A stretch of DNA of 21,729 nucleotides, taken from the NCBI GenBank assembly GCA_943359415.1, contig CALRHQ010000007.1, positions 1-21,729 on the forward strand, read 5' to 3'. The notes beneath the pieces are model-generated. The model searched no databases. It worked only from the letters and a program-made list of their open reading frames with translations, and was not told the origin of the DNA. Positions 1-8,500 of this stretch are shown in pieces (positions within the stretch are counted from its first letter, which is position 1; each line of letters opens with the position of its first letter). A program made the position numbers and the translations under genes. The DNA comes from Candidatus Peribacteria bacterium. GTDB lineage: Bacteria > Patescibacteriota > Gracilibacteria > UBA1369 > LOWO2-01-FULL-3.

Positions 1-99
1 AATAATAGCTTTATAAATTTTTGCATCATTTGGCCGATAAATACTACCTGCAACCATATCCGCACAATAAAATGGTGTTGAACTTTTATAAATTAAAAT
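1..99 (-). pseudogene. possible 3' remnant of a DUF3800-like gene, cut by the window edge
   Basis: On the minus strand the frame is open from an in-frame TAA at 100-102 to the left edge. It reads STPFYCADMVAGSIYRPNDA and onward. The ADMVAGSIYR stretch resembles the conserved (Q)ADxxAGAxxR segment near the C-terminus of DUF3800 proteins, which are RNase H-fold proteins often found near mobile or defence genes. The upstream in-frame stop means the N-terminal bulk of such a protein is absent here, so this would be a remnant unless a short gene starts at the ATG at 55-57. The similarity is from memory and short, so confidence is low. Confidence 0.25.
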
Positions 100-107
100 T
101 TAAAAAA

Positions 108-138
108 TTTACACAATTATGATGGCACATGCTATACT
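108..138 (+). promoter_or_regulatory. promoter of the 163-330 small gene
   Basis: TTTACA (108-113) is followed by TATACT (133-138), which is preceded by TGC, so the -10 is of the extended TGn type. The spacer is 19 nt, or 18 nt if TTACAC is taken as the -35. The predicted transcript starts near 145, giving a leader of about 18 nt before the ATG at 163. Confidence 0.5.
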
Positions 139-162
139 CAGCATGCTCATTCATCACTTTTT

Positions 163-330
163 ATGACTAAAAAAGATTTTGAACCAATCAGGCTTAAAGG
201 AGAAGAAGCTAGATGGTTTGTTGACTATCTGGAAGGGAAAACAGTAACAGATAAACAGCTGGAAAAGAATAGAACAAATATATTGAAAAAAGCTTCACAA
301 GTAGAAAATCATGAAATGGTATGTCTTTAG
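163..330 (+). CDS. hypothetical protein, 55 aa
   Basis: A short open frame runs from ATG 163 to TAG 330 and encodes a very hydrophilic, charged, probably helical protein with many Lys and Glu residues. It begins MTKKDFEPIRLKGEEARWF. There is no signal peptide, membrane segment or metal-binding motif. I do not recognise the family. Support for it being real comes from the extended -10 promoter 25 nt upstream and the lack of any competing frame. It lies 90 nt before the ftsE-like gene, which appears to have its own start signal, so the two need not be co-transcribed. Confidence 0.45.
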   Translation: MTKKDFEPIRLKGEEARWFVDYLEGKTVTDKQLEKNRTNILKKASQVENHEMVCL

Positions 331-405
331 TTTATTTTAGAAATTGGGCCGGAGAAAAAATTGATGAGGAAAATATTCACTTCTCTTCCCCCAAAGAATT
401 TCTCC

Positions 406-414
406 TGCTATAAT
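406..414 (+). promoter_or_regulatory. extended -10 box placed for a leaderless ftsE transcript
   Basis: TGCTATAAT ends at 414 and is followed by exactly six bases, then the ATG at 421. Transcription normally begins about 7 nt after the -10, so the mRNA would begin at or next to the A of the start codon. There is no good -35, as is usual with an extended -10. Confidence 0.55.
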
Positions 415-420
415 TGTGCC

Positions 421-1077
421 ATGATTTTCGTAGACCGCGTCACAAAAAAATTCGGGAATAAAAAAGTTTTGGATTCTATATCTTTCAATGTGGAAGGAGG
501 TGAATTTGTTTGTATTACAGGACATTCTGGCGCAGGCAAAACGACACTTATTCATACAATTATTGGGGCTGAGAAGGTGAATGCCGGAAATATTTTCATG
601 GATGATTTTGAAGTGAACAAACTTCATGGAGAGCGTCTACAAGCCTATAGAAGGAAGATTGGAATTGTTTTTCAGGATTACAAATTACTTCCACAAAAAA
701 CAGTTTTCGAAAATGTCGCATTTGCACTTGAGGTCTCAGGCTATCAACAAGATTTTGTACAAAAAAGAGTCACTGAAGTTTTGAAACTTACAGGACTTGA
801 AGAACTTCGAAATAGTTTTCCACACGAAATTTCAGGAGGAGAAAAACAAAGAGTCGCAATTGCCAGAGCACTTGTACATGCGCCACAGCTACTTATCGCA
901 GATGAGCCGACAGGAAATCTTGATCCGGAAAATGCATTGGCACTTGCAGAACTTTTGCTGAAAATAAATAAATCAGGTACAACAATTTTACTTTCCACTC
1001 ACAATAAAGACGTAGTAGCTCACGTCAAAAAAAGAGTTGTAACTATTAAAGAAGGGAAAATTATCAGCGACAAATAA
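421..1077 (+). CDS. ftsE: FtsE-like ABC transporter ATP-binding protein
   Basis: This is a 218-residue single ABC ATPase domain of the FtsE/LolD class. FtsE with its membrane partner FtsX links the division ring to peptidoglycan hydrolases. Visible motifs are Walker A GHSGAGKT (34-41), Q-loop Gln85 in VFQDYKLL, signature ISGGEKQR (137-144), Walker B LLIADEP (157-163), D-loop GNLD and switch His194. The ATG at 421 is chosen over a TTG at 361 because a TATAAT -10 box lies inside the longer frame and because the family begins at this Met. No FtsX-like membrane gene follows: the next gene is purM-like, 11 nt away. It could instead serve another MacB/LolD-type exporter, but the FtsE reading is preferred. 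Confidence 0.85.
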   Translation: MIFVDRVTKKFGNKKVLDSISFNVEGGEFVCITGHSGAGKTTLIHTIIGAEKVNAGNIFMDDFEVNKLHGERLQAYRRKIGIVFQDYKLLPQKTVFENVAFALEVSGYQQDFVQKRVTEVLKLTGLEELRNSFPHEISGGEKQRVAIARALVHAPQLLIADEPTGNLDPENALALAELLLKINKSGTTILLSTHNKDVVAHVKKRVVTIKEGKIISDK

Positions 1078-1088
1078 TTAATTTACTT

Positions 1089-2126
1089 ATGTCTACTTAT
1101 AAAGAATCTGGAGTCGACATCGACTTGGGAGATAAATGTTCAGCTATCGCATACGCAGCAGCAAAAGCGACTTTTCCTGGAAGGAAAGGCATGATTGGTG
1201 AACCTGTTCTCGAAGAAGGTGGATTCACAGGAGCAATGGACATGGGCGATTATCTGCTTGTACAAAACGACGATGGAATTGGCACAAAAATGGAAGTCGC
1301 AGAAATGATGGAGAAGTACGACACTATTGGATACGATTTAGTGGCGATGGTAGCTGATGATGCGTCTTGTGTAGGAGCTGAAACAATCTCAGTTTCAAAC
1401 ACAATTGATGCAAATAAAGTTGATGAGAAAAAAATCACTGCGATGATGGAAGGTCTAGAGAAAGCCGCTTTGGAACACAAAATAATAGTTCCTGGAGGAG
1501 AAATAGCAGAACTTGGAGACGTTTTAAATGGATATATTTGGAACGCAACAGCAGTGGGAGTTGTAGAAAAAAACAGAATAATTACAGGCAAAAATATCAA
1601 ACCTGGAGACAAGGTTATAGGGCTTGGCTGTAACGGTTTCAGAGCAAACGGACTTTCACTTGTGAGATATGTTTTGAGGCAAAAATTTGGAGAAAAATGG
1701 GCACACGAAAAATACGATGACACGCAAACTTGGGGAGAAGTTGTGCTGATCCCATCAGTGATTTATACAAGTTTGATAATGGATTTACACGGAAGATTCA
1801 AAGAGCAACCAAAAGCTGAACTTAAAGGGATCGCACATATAACAGGAGGAGGAATAGCAGGAAATTTCGGCAGAGTTCTCAAGAAAACAGGACTTGGAGC
1901 AAACCTAGATAACTTGCCGACACCACACGAACAAATGCTAAAATTGATCGAAATCGGAGGTATTCCAAAAGAAGATGCATATAGAACATGGAACATGGGA
2001 GTCGGAATGTTGCTAGTTTCAAACGACGTTGATGTGATCACTGAGGCTTGTGCAAGACACAATATCAAGATGCAAGTAGTCGGAGAAATAGTCGAAGGCG
2101 GAAAGATCACAATAAAAGGTTTATAG
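1089..2126 (+). CDS. purM: phosphoribosylformylglycinamidine cyclo-ligase (AIR synthase) homologue
   Basis: A 345-residue protein of the PurM family, which closes the imidazole ring of 5-aminoimidazole ribotide using ATP in the fifth step of purine synthesis. Family landmarks are DDGIGTKM (61-68), the metal/ATP region ADDASCVGAE (89-98), GCNGFRANGLSLVR (180-193), HITGGGIAGNFGR (250-262) and TWNMGVGM (300-307). The length is normal for PurM. Several motifs are drifted from the textbook forms (for example HSNGFSLVR is here FRANGLSLVR), so substrate may differ. No other pur gene is in the window. It starts 11 nt after the ftsE stop and is probably co-transcribed with it. Confidence 0.85.
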   Translation: MSTYKESGVDIDLGDKCSAIAYAAAKATFPGRKGMIGEPVLEEGGFTGAMDMGDYLLVQNDDGIGTKMEVAEMMEKYDTIGYDLVAMVADDASCVGAETISVSNTIDANKVDEKKITAMMEGLEKAALEHKIIVPGGEIAELGDVLNGYIWNATAVGVVEKNRIITGKNIKPGDKVIGLGCNGFRANGLSLVRYVLRQKFGEKWAHEKYDDTQTWGEVVLIPSVIYTSLIMDLHGRFKEQPKAELKGIAHITGGGIAGNFGRVLKKTGLGANLDNLPTPHEQMLKLIEIGGIPKEDAYRTWNMGVGMLLVSNDVDVITEACARHNIKMQVVGEIVEGGKITIKGL

Positions 2127-2204
2127 ATTTTAGAAAAAATTTAACTTTTTTTAACGATTCCTTAATGTCGAGGGTGTTTAATGTAAGGGTTTTTAAAATA
2201 GTTT

Positions 2205-2732
2205 ATGAACTATGCCTTTATAGACAGCCAAAATTTGATTTTAGGGATGCAGAGGCTTGGATGGAAAATTGATTATAAAAAACTACAAGTCTATCTAAAA
2301 GAAAAATATAGGGTTAAAAAAATATACTGGTTCACAGGATTTTTAAGCAAAAATTGTAAACTATATGAATTTCTTGAAAATACTGGATATACATTGATAT
2401 TCAAGCCAGTCTCTATATCTGAAGGTAAAATAAAAGGAAATTGTGACGGAGACATGATTCTTCAGGCAATGATCGACTTTAATGACTATGAAAGAGCAAT
2501 AATAATTACAAGCGATGGAGATTTTTATTCGCTTGTTCATCATTTATACGTCAATGGAAAACTTGAGAAAGTTTTAAGCCCATACAAAAAAGAGTGTTCA
2601 TGGATACTAAAAAGAGTGGCAAGAGAAAAAATATCTTTTATAGATAGAGCAAGAGATAGGCTTGAATATATTCCATATTCCAAAAAGGGCTCGGCTGAAA
2701 GACAAAACATTCAGATGGGCCCTTTCATATAA
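2205..2732 (+). CDS. NYN-domain (LabA/PIN-like) ribonuclease
   Basis: A 175-residue protein consisting of one NYN domain, a PIN-like metal-dependent RNase fold. The acidic site is visible as AFIDSQNL (Asp7, Asn10), NCDGDMILQAMID (Asp81, Asp83, Asp91) and IITSDGDFYSLV (Asp104, Asp106), the typical LabA/DUF88 pattern. It is probably cytoplasmic, as no signal or membrane segment is seen. TAAAAT at 2194-2199 ends five bases before the ATG, a spacing like that of the other probable leaderless genes here. A frame opening at 2048 that overlaps the purM end is not needed. The RNA target is unknown. Confidence 0.8.
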   Translation: MNYAFIDSQNLILGMQRLGWKIDYKKLQVYLKEKYRVKKIYWFTGFLSKNCKLYEFLENTGYTLIFKPVSISEGKIKGNCDGDMILQAMIDFNDYERAIIITSDGDFYSLVHHLYVNGKLEKVLSPYKKECSWILKRVAREKISFIDRARDRLEYIPYSKKGSAERQNIQMGPFI

Positions 2733-2819
2733 AATACAACAAAAGTTTACTAATTCTCTTTGAAAAAGTCAAATTCCGAAACAAAAAATCTTTTTATAAA
2801 AATTTAATATCAATAATTT

Positions 2820-3737
2820 ATGCAAACACTACACATCACAGACAAAGTTTATCCCGCTATGCTAAAGGAAATACACGCCCCTCCTCAAAAATTATTTTAC
2901 AAAGGGGATCTCACCATTTTAGACAGAACTTGCATAGCAGTTGTTGGCACAAGAAGATGCACACAGTACGGGAAAATGATGACAGAAAAGATAATAGAAG
3001 AATTATCTCACTACGAGGTGACGATTGTTTCAGGGCTTGCAAAAGGCATCGATACTATTGCACACAAAGCGGCGATAAAAAATAATCTAAAAACTGTTGC
3101 GGTTTTGCCAAGCGGAATTATAGATATTTATCCTCCAGAAAATAAAAATTTAGCGAAAGAAATTTCCGAAAAAGGACTTCTGATTTCAGAATATGAAGAA
3201 AATTCAAGGCCGTCAAAATATACGTTTCCTCAAAGGAACAGGATAATTTCAGGGCTGTCTATAGCGACTTTGGTGGTAGAGGCTCCGGAAAAATCCGGTG
3301 CACTTATAACAGCCCGTCTCGCACTCGAACAAAATAGAGAAATATTTGTTGTGCCTCAAGATGTCGATAGATTTCAAGGAATTGGCGCACTAAAACTTTT
3401 ACAAAAATGTGGGGCATATCCGGTTTCATCAGGACAAGAAATAATCGAACAACTAAGTCTTCAACCAAAATTAAAACTGGAAGTGAAAAATCCAGCACAG
3501 TCGAAAACGCCGGAACAAAAGCCTGAGGCGCTGATCGTAAGGCCAAAAATAGCATACAATATCTCACCAGAAGAAAAAGAAATTTTATTTTCCATGACAA
3601 TAAATCGCGAAACTTCACTCGAAAAAATAAAAGATAAATCAAAACTTGAAACGCAAAAAATCCTGATAATTTTATCTTTACTTGAGATAAATAATTTTAT
3701 AGTGAATAATGGTGGAAAATACATACGTAAGTGCTAA
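2820..3737 (+). CDS. dprA: DNA processing protein DprA
   Basis: A 305-residue DprA/Smf protein, which binds incoming single-stranded DNA during transformation and loads RecA on it. The Rossmann-like core is clear: VVGTRRCTQYG (41-51), SGLAKGIDTIAH (71-82), FPQRNRIISGLS (136-147) and EAPEKSGALITARLALEQ (154-171). It lacks the N-terminal SAM-like domain of some members and has a C-terminal region (about 245-305) that fits the usual winged-helix (DML1-like) domain, joined by a Lys/Pro-rich linker. TAATAT (2805-2810) precedes the ATG by 9 nt. The presence of recA and a PilB-type ATPase in the same window fits natural DNA uptake. Confidence 0.93.
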   Translation: MQTLHITDKVYPAMLKEIHAPPQKLFYKGDLTILDRTCIAVVGTRRCTQYGKMMTEKIIEELSHYEVTIVSGLAKGIDTIAHKAAIKNNLKTVAVLPSGIIDIYPPENKNLAKEISEKGLLISEYEENSRPSKYTFPQRNRIISGLSIATLVVEAPEKSGALITARLALEQNREIFVVPQDVDRFQGIGALKLLQKCGAYPVSSGQEIIEQLSLQPKLKLEVKNPAQSKTPEQKPEALIVRPKIAYNISPEEKEILFSMTINRETSLEKIKDKSKLETQKILIILSLLEINNFIVNNGGKYIRKC

Positions 3738-3740
3738 TAT
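3735..3740 (+). promoter_or_regulatory. -10 box placed for a leaderless MFS transcript
   Basis: TAATAT, preceded by TGC, overlaps the dprA stop codon. It is followed by six bases and then the ATG at 3747, the same spacing as upstream of ftsE and the glycosyltransferase. Confidence 0.45.
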
Positions 3741-3746
3741 CCAACT

Positions 3747-4931
3747 ATGGACAAAATAAGAACACCACACAAAAGCAAAGAAGGAAGAATCTTTTCATGG
3801 CTTGCACTTTTGATAGGTCTTGCAGCAAGTTTGATAATTCCAATATTTCCAAATTTCGTAAAATCTGTTTTACATACTGATGAAAGCGTAAGTATTTTTT
3901 TCTCAGTAATGGCATTAATGACACTCGCTGCAGGCCTTTGTAGCACAATAATTTTTAAGAAAATTCAAAGAACATTTGTTCTCAAAGCTAGTTTTATAAG
4001 CTTGGCGGTGATTTATTTTATGTTGATTTTTGTTGTAAGGATAACGGAACTTTCAATTCTAACAACGGTGAAATCTTGGTTTGAACTTTTCGCGATAATC
4101 ACGCTTTCACTTTTTGTAAGAGACTTTTCAAACAGCAAAGATTTCGGAGAAGACGAAGGCAGATATTTCAAATTCCAAAATATAGGGTACCTTATAGGTC
4201 CACTTGTTGGAGGTTTTTTAGCCAGCCAATTTGGGTATGAGATCGTCTTCATTTTGTCTGCTGCAATAGTGCTTGCAGGATTTTTATATTTTTATAATCA
4301 TCACGTTATCAAAGAATCGATGGCGATTATAAATATGAAAAAAGTATCGACTGTGAAATTTTTCGACAACATAAGAAATTATTTTAGCGATCCAAATAGA
4401 ACAAAAGCATATTTCATGAGTTTCTCGTTAATGGCTTGGTTCATGGTAAAAAGACTTTATCTTCCACTTTACGTGATCGCCTCAGGATATCTTAGCAGTG
4501 TAACGGGAATTGTTATGTCTCTTGGAATCATTCCATTTATTTTATTGGAAGAAAAAATAGGTAAATATGCAGATAAAAAAGGAATAAGAATGCCGATTTC
4601 AGCAGGATTTTTCATAATAGCTGGAGCACTTTTATTGACGTTTATAAGCCCTTTCCCGATCATAAATTTCATTATAATAATCCTTGCGAGCATCGGTGCC
4701 GCATTTATTGAACCGATACAAGAATATTATCTTTTGAAGAACACACCAAAAGAACAAGAAGAGGATTTATATGGTATTTACTCAACGTCAACGACAGTAT
4801 CAGCATTTTTAACACCAATAATAGGAGCATTAGTTTTGGCAGTGCTTCCATTCAAATTCATATTCCTGGCTTTTGCTATTCTTATAGCAGCAGCAGGATT
4901 TTATTTCAGATCTAGCTTGCGAGGTTTGTAG
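3747..4931 (+). CDS. major facilitator superfamily transporter
   Basis: A 394-residue, strongly hydrophobic protein with about 12 predicted membrane helices in two halves separated near residues 190-215 by a charged loop, as in MFS carriers. Visible helices include the first, FSWLALLIGLAASLIIPIFP, then NIGYLIGPLVGGFLASQFGY and, near the end, FLTPIIGALVLAVLPFKFIF. The GYLIGPLVGGFLASQFG segment resembles motif C of drug/proton antiporters, but the substrate cannot be told. The last 20 bp overlap the 3' end of the convergent pilB gene, with no room for a separate terminator. Confidence 0.85.
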   Translation: MDKIRTPHKSKEGRIFSWLALLIGLAASLIIPIFPNFVKSVLHTDESVSIFFSVMALMTLAAGLCSTIIFKKIQRTFVLKASFISLAVIYFMLIFVVRITELSILTTVKSWFELFAIITLSLFVRDFSNSKDFGEDEGRYFKFQNIGYLIGPLVGGFLASQFGYEIVFILSAAIVLAGFLYFYNHHVIKESMAIINMKKVSTVKFFDNIRNYFSDPNRTKAYFMSFSLMAWFMVKRLYLPLYVIASGYLSSVTGIVMSLGIIPFILLEEKIGKYADKKGIRMPISAGFFIIAGALLLTFISPFPIINFIIIILASIGAAFIEPIQEYYLLKNTPKEQEEDLYGIYSTSTTVSAFLTPIIGALVLAVLPFKFIFLAFAILIAAAGFYFRSSLRGL

Positions 4932-6669
4932 TTCTGAAGACTTCCTCCATTGTGGTTAGTCCTTGCGCGACCTTATTCAAGCCATCCTGTTTCATTTTTA
5001 TCATTCCTTTTTTGACAGCAAATTCTTCTATTTCAGTCAAAGAAGCATTTTTCAAAATAAGATTTTTCATCTCATCATCGATAGTGATAGCTTCGGCTAT
5101 AACAAGCCTTCCAAGATATCCGGTATTGCTACATTCATCACATCCGTGAGCATGTGGAATTTTTTCAGGAACAGGCATTTTTTCTTTATCAAATTCTTGT
5201 TTTTCAGTTTCAGCGATAGCATCAATAGTCGAACATTTTGGGCAAACTTTACGAACCAATCTTTGTGCAACAACTGTGTTTAAAGCAGGCGCAACCATGA
5301 AAGGTTCCAGCCCCATATTCGTCAGACGAGGAATAGATTCAAGCGCACTATTTGTATGTAATGTAGAAAGTAGCACGTGACCTGTAAGCGCAGCCTGCGA
5401 TGCAGTTTGAGCTGTTTCAACGTCACGAATTTCCCCGAGCATTACGATATTCGGATCATTTCTCAAAATAGATCTAAGTCCCGCCGCAAAACTATATCCG
5501 GCCTTTTCACTTATCTGACTTTGAACAACTCCGCGAATGTAATACTCGACCGGATCTTCAAGTGTAATTGTTTTTTTCTCAGGCGAATTCATGATGTTTA
5601 GCATCGAGTACAAGGTTGTACTTTTACCGCTTCCAGTAGGCCCAGTTACGAGCACCATTCCTTGTGAAATTTTCGTAGAATCTTGCAAAGTTTTTAGAGC
5701 TTGTCCCTGAAATCCGAGTTCTTCGAGCGTCAAAGCTTTCACATCCGAAGGCAAGTATCTGCAAACAAATGATTCACCATAAGGAGTAGGAATTGACGCG
5801 ACACGAACTGCGATTTTCCTCTCATTGAAGGTGAAAACATAACGTCCATCTTGAGGAATTGCGTTTATATTTAATTGCATTCCACTTTTGAATTTTATTT
5901 GATCCGCAAGTCTGTGATATGTGTCATTTCTCAAAGTGAAAACGATATGTAAAACTCCATCGATTCTAAAACGCACAACAGTTTCGACTTCAGAAGGTTC
6001 ATAATGAATATCTGATGCTTTTGTTTTTATAGCAGCCACATCAAGCAAATTCAATGCTTCTTCGGCAGGAACAGTTCCAAGTTTTGTTGGAAGATCTTTT
6101 AATGCCGTGATTTCTTTTTCATAAGTTTGAATAGATTTTTCTTCAACACTTTGTACTAGCTGAATTTTTTTGTATTTTTGTGTAGCATCATAAAGTTTAA
6201 ATGCCTCAGTAATTCCAATCTCGGAAGCAAGGCTCAAAGTCACTTCAAATCCATTATCTTTAAGCATTTGAAGAACTTTCTTTGTTTCTTCATCGTCTGG
6301 ATTTGAAACCGCAATTTTAAGAGCTTTTGAGGCCTTCAAAAATGGAATCATTTTTCCTTTTTTTGCTGTTTCAAGATCAAGAACCCTAATGAAATCCGGA
6401 TTAAGTGGAGTTCGTTCAATATCAATATATGGCATGTTCTTATCACGTGCCGCTTTCAAAATAGATCTCTCTAGAAATTCTCTGTTTACCTCAGAAACCT
6501 GACCCATAGCTGTCTGATCGGTAAGACCTTTTTGGGCTTGTTTTGGGTTATTTCCACTAATATTAAGCCCCTGATCTGTTGGAGCAGCAACAGGTTCCAC
6601 AACAACATTTGCCGTAGCAACAGCTGCAGCATTTGTTGGTTGAATATTTGTGCTATTTGTATCTGCCAT
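4912..6669 (-). CDS. pilB: type II secretion / type IV pilus assembly ATPase (GspE/PilB)
   Basis: A 585-residue secretion ATPase that powers pilus extension or type II secretion from the cytoplasmic face of the membrane. After an Ala/Thr/Asn-rich unstructured N-terminus (1-60) comes the GspE/PilB N-domain (about 60-165). The ATPase core has Walker A GPTGSGKST (343-351), the Asp-box region EDPVEY (371-376), Walker B NIVMLGEIRD (407-416) and a His box GHVLLSTLHT (430-439). A tetracysteine zinc motif (Cys476, Cys479, Cys510, Cys513) is typical of GspE/PilB rather than PilT. No pilC, pilT or pilin gene is in the window. PilB for a type IV pilus is favoured because CPR bacteria keep these pili and dprA is nearby. 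Confidence 0.93.
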   Translation of the reverse strand: MADTNSTNIQPTNAAAVATANVVVEPVAAPTDQGLNISGNNPKQAQKGLTDQTAMGQVSEVNREFLERSILKAARDKNMPYIDIERTPLNPDFIRVLDLETAKKGKMIPFLKASKALKIAVSNPDDEETKKVLQMLKDNGFEVTLSLASEIGITEAFKLYDATQKYKKIQLVQSVEEKSIQTYEKEITALKDLPTKLGTVPAEEALNLLDVAAIKTKASDIHYEPSEVETVVRFRIDGVLHIVFTLRNDTYHRLADQIKFKSGMQLNINAIPQDGRYVFTFNERKIAVRVASIPTPYGESFVCRYLPSDVKALTLEELGFQGQALKTLQDSTKISQGMVLVTGPTGSGKSTTLYSMLNIMNSPEKKTITLEDPVEYYIRGVVQSQISEKAGYSFAAGLRSILRNDPNIVMLGEIRDVETAQTASQAALTGHVLLSTLHTNSALESIPRLTNMGLEPFMVAPALNTVVAQRLVRKVCPKCSTIDAIAETEKQEFDKEKMPVPEKIPHAHGCDECSNTGYLGRLVIAEAITIDDEMKNLILKNASLTEIEEFAVKKGMIKMKQDGLNKVAQGLTTMEEVFRTTNLAS

Positions 6670-6694
6670 AATTCAGGGTCGTTTATATCTGAAT

Positions 6695-6703
6695 ATTATA
6701 GCA
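6695..6703 (-). promoter_or_regulatory. extended -10 box of pilB
   Basis: On the minus strand TGCTATAAT ends at 6695, about 25 nt before the pilB ATG at 6669, so the leader would be about 18-19 nt. The -35 region is poor. The region 6670-6772 is a divergent promoter space shared with the zinc-ribbon gene. Confidence 0.5.
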
Positions 6704-6713
6704 GAAAACAGCT

Positions 6714-6741
6714 TTGAAAGGAAGTCCAAAAGAGTTAGAAT
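6714..6741 (+). promoter_or_regulatory. promoter of the zinc-ribbon protein gene
   Basis: TTGAAA (6714-6719), a 16-nt spacer and TAGAAT (6736-6741) give a predicted start near 6748 and a leader of about 25 nt before ATG 6773. Confidence 0.4.
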
Positions 6742-6772
6742 GCAGTACTGATACCTATTTAGAAAAACAATT

Positions 6773-8500
6773 ATGGAAAAAACATGCAAAACTTGTAATC
6801 ATCAATTTGAAATAACAGACGAAGATTTAGCATTTTATGAGCGCATTTCTCCTGTATTTGGCGGTAAGAAATATAATATTACAGCTCCAACATTATGCCA
6901 TGATTGCCGACAGCAAAGGCGATTAAGCTTTCGTAATGAAAGAAATATATACAGGCGCAAATCAGACTTGAGCGGAAAAGAAGTTGTGACAATGTACGCT
7001 CCGGAATCAAAATGTCTTGTTTATGACCAGAACGAATGGTGGGGAGATAGTTTTGATCCATTGAAATATGGAAAAGATTTTTCATTTGATAAGCCATTTT
7101 TCGAACAATTCAAAGAATTGATGATGGCGGTACCACGTATTAGTTTAATAAATAAAGAACCGGAAAACAGTGAATATTGTAATTTTGCATTTCGAAATAA
7201 GGACTCATATCTGCTTTTTACAGCATGGGAAAATGATGGATGTTGCTACTCAAATCGCATAGGAAAATCACGTGATACTTTCGATTCATCAAATGTAATA
7301 AATTGTGAACTTTGTTATTCGGCTGTAGACAGCGAAAATTCATATAACTGTTCTTTTATAAAAAATTGTTCAAATTGTACAGATTGTATTTTAGGGCAAA
7401 ATTTAAGAGGATGTAAAAACTGTTTTGCATCGTTTGGCTTAGCAAATAAACAATATTGCATCGGGAATATTCAGTATGACAAAGAAGAATATGAACGCAG
7501 AATAAAGCCATTTTTGGAGAATTTGCCAAAGGCGAAAGAAGATTATTTTAATTGGTTAAAAAAGATACCTCGCCGTTACATGGAAGCTACAAACGTAGAA
7601 AATTGCACTGGCGACAACATATATAATTCAAAAAACGCAAAAGAATGTTATGAGGTAAAAGAGCTACAGGACTGTAAATTCGTAAGTAATGCGACGTCTT
7701 TAAAAGATTGTTATGACATAAACAACGACGACCATTCAGAACTTGTCTATGAGTGCATAGGAAGTGAGAAAAATTATATGCACATATTCAATGATATTTG
7801 CTGGTTTAACAGCGAAATAGCTTATTGCAGCCTATGTTTCAATTCAAAAAATTGTTTTGGATGTATAGGTCTAAAGAAAAATGAATATTGCATTTTAAAT
7901 AAACAATATACGAAAGAACAATACGAAGAACTAGTTCCAAAAATTATCGAACACATGGGAGGAATTGGGCGAGCGCACGGCGCGAGCGCGCAGGTTGAGA
8001 GAGAATCTGGCTCTGCCAGTTCGAGCGAAGCCGAGCTTAAAGAGAATGAATGGGGAGAATTTTTCCCAATGAATATTTCTCTTTTTGCCTACAACGAATC
8101 AATGGCTCAGGATTATTTTCCAATGGATAAAGACAACGTTAAGACTAGGGGACTAAGATGGCGCGATGACGAGGAGGAAACGCCAAAAATAGGATATAAA
8201 TTACCGGATTTTGCAAAAGACGCGAAAGAAGATATTTGTCAGCAGATTCTTATTTGTGAATCAAGTGGCAAGGCTTATAAACTTTTGCCAAAAGAACTAA
8301 ATTTCTACAAAAAGACTAACTTACCATTGCCTAGAAAATGCCCTAACCAGAGGCATAAAGAGCGCATGGCACTAAGGAATCAACGAAAACTCTATGACCG
8401 TAAATGCGACAAATGTGGGACGCCAATAACGACGACTTATAGCCCAAAACAACCTGAAACTGTATATTGCGAAACATGTTATTTGGAAACGGTCAGCTAA
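6773..8500 (+). CDS. large Cys-rich protein with N- and C-terminal zinc ribbons
   Basis: A 575-residue cytoplasmic protein. It opens with a zinc ribbon of the zf-trcl kind: CKTC (5-8), a FYER segment and CHDC (42-45), then RRLSFRNERNIYRR. The middle holds many spaced Cys/Asn units such as CSNCTDCILGQNLRGCKNC, suggesting a repetitive metal-bound or beta-helical fold. The C-terminus repeats the RxxRNQRKLYDRKCDKCG theme with a second CxxC...CxxC ribbon. Similar proteins are common in CPR genomes, but I know of no proven function. A GC-rich insert at 7967-8036 adds about 25-30 residues (GIGRAHGASAQVERESGSAS and on) just before the conserved-looking EWGEFFP segment and is unlike the rest of the gene. 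Confidence 0.75.
   Translation: MEKTCKTCNHQFEITDEDLAFYERISPVFGGKKYNITAPTLCHDCRQQRRLSFRNERNIYRRKSDLSGKEVVTMYAPESKCLVYDQNEWWGDSFDPLKYGKDFSFDKPFFEQFKELMMAVPRISLINKEPENSEYCNFAFRNKDSYLLFTAWENDGCCYSNRIGKSRDTFDSSNVINCELCYSAVDSENSYNCSFIKNCSNCTDCILGQNLRGCKNCFASFGLANKQYCIGNIQYDKEEYERRIKPFLENLPKAKEDYFNWLKKIPRRYMEATNVENCTGDNIYNSKNAKECYEVKELQDCKFVSNATSLKDCYDINNDDHSELVYECIGSEKNYMHIFNDICWFNSEIAYCSLCFNSKNCFGCIGLKKNEYCILNKQYTKEQYEELVPKIIEHMGGIGRAHGASAQVERESGSASSSEAELKENEWGEFFPMNISLFAYNESMAQDYFPMDKDNVKTRGLRWRDDEEETPKIGYKLPDFAKDAKEDICQQILICESSGKAYKLLPKELNFYKKTNLPLPRKCPNQRHKERMALRNQRKLYDRKCDKCGTPITTTYSPKQPETVYCETCYLETVS

Noticed and set aside
351..405. GGAGAAA/TTTCTCC inverted repeat before ftsE
   Set aside because: Seven-bp arms with a 41-nt loop and no T-run; likely chance in biased sequence.
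361..420. Longer ftsE start at TTG 361
   Set aside because: The added 20 residues are not FtsE-like and the region contains the -10 box; ATG 421 fits the family.
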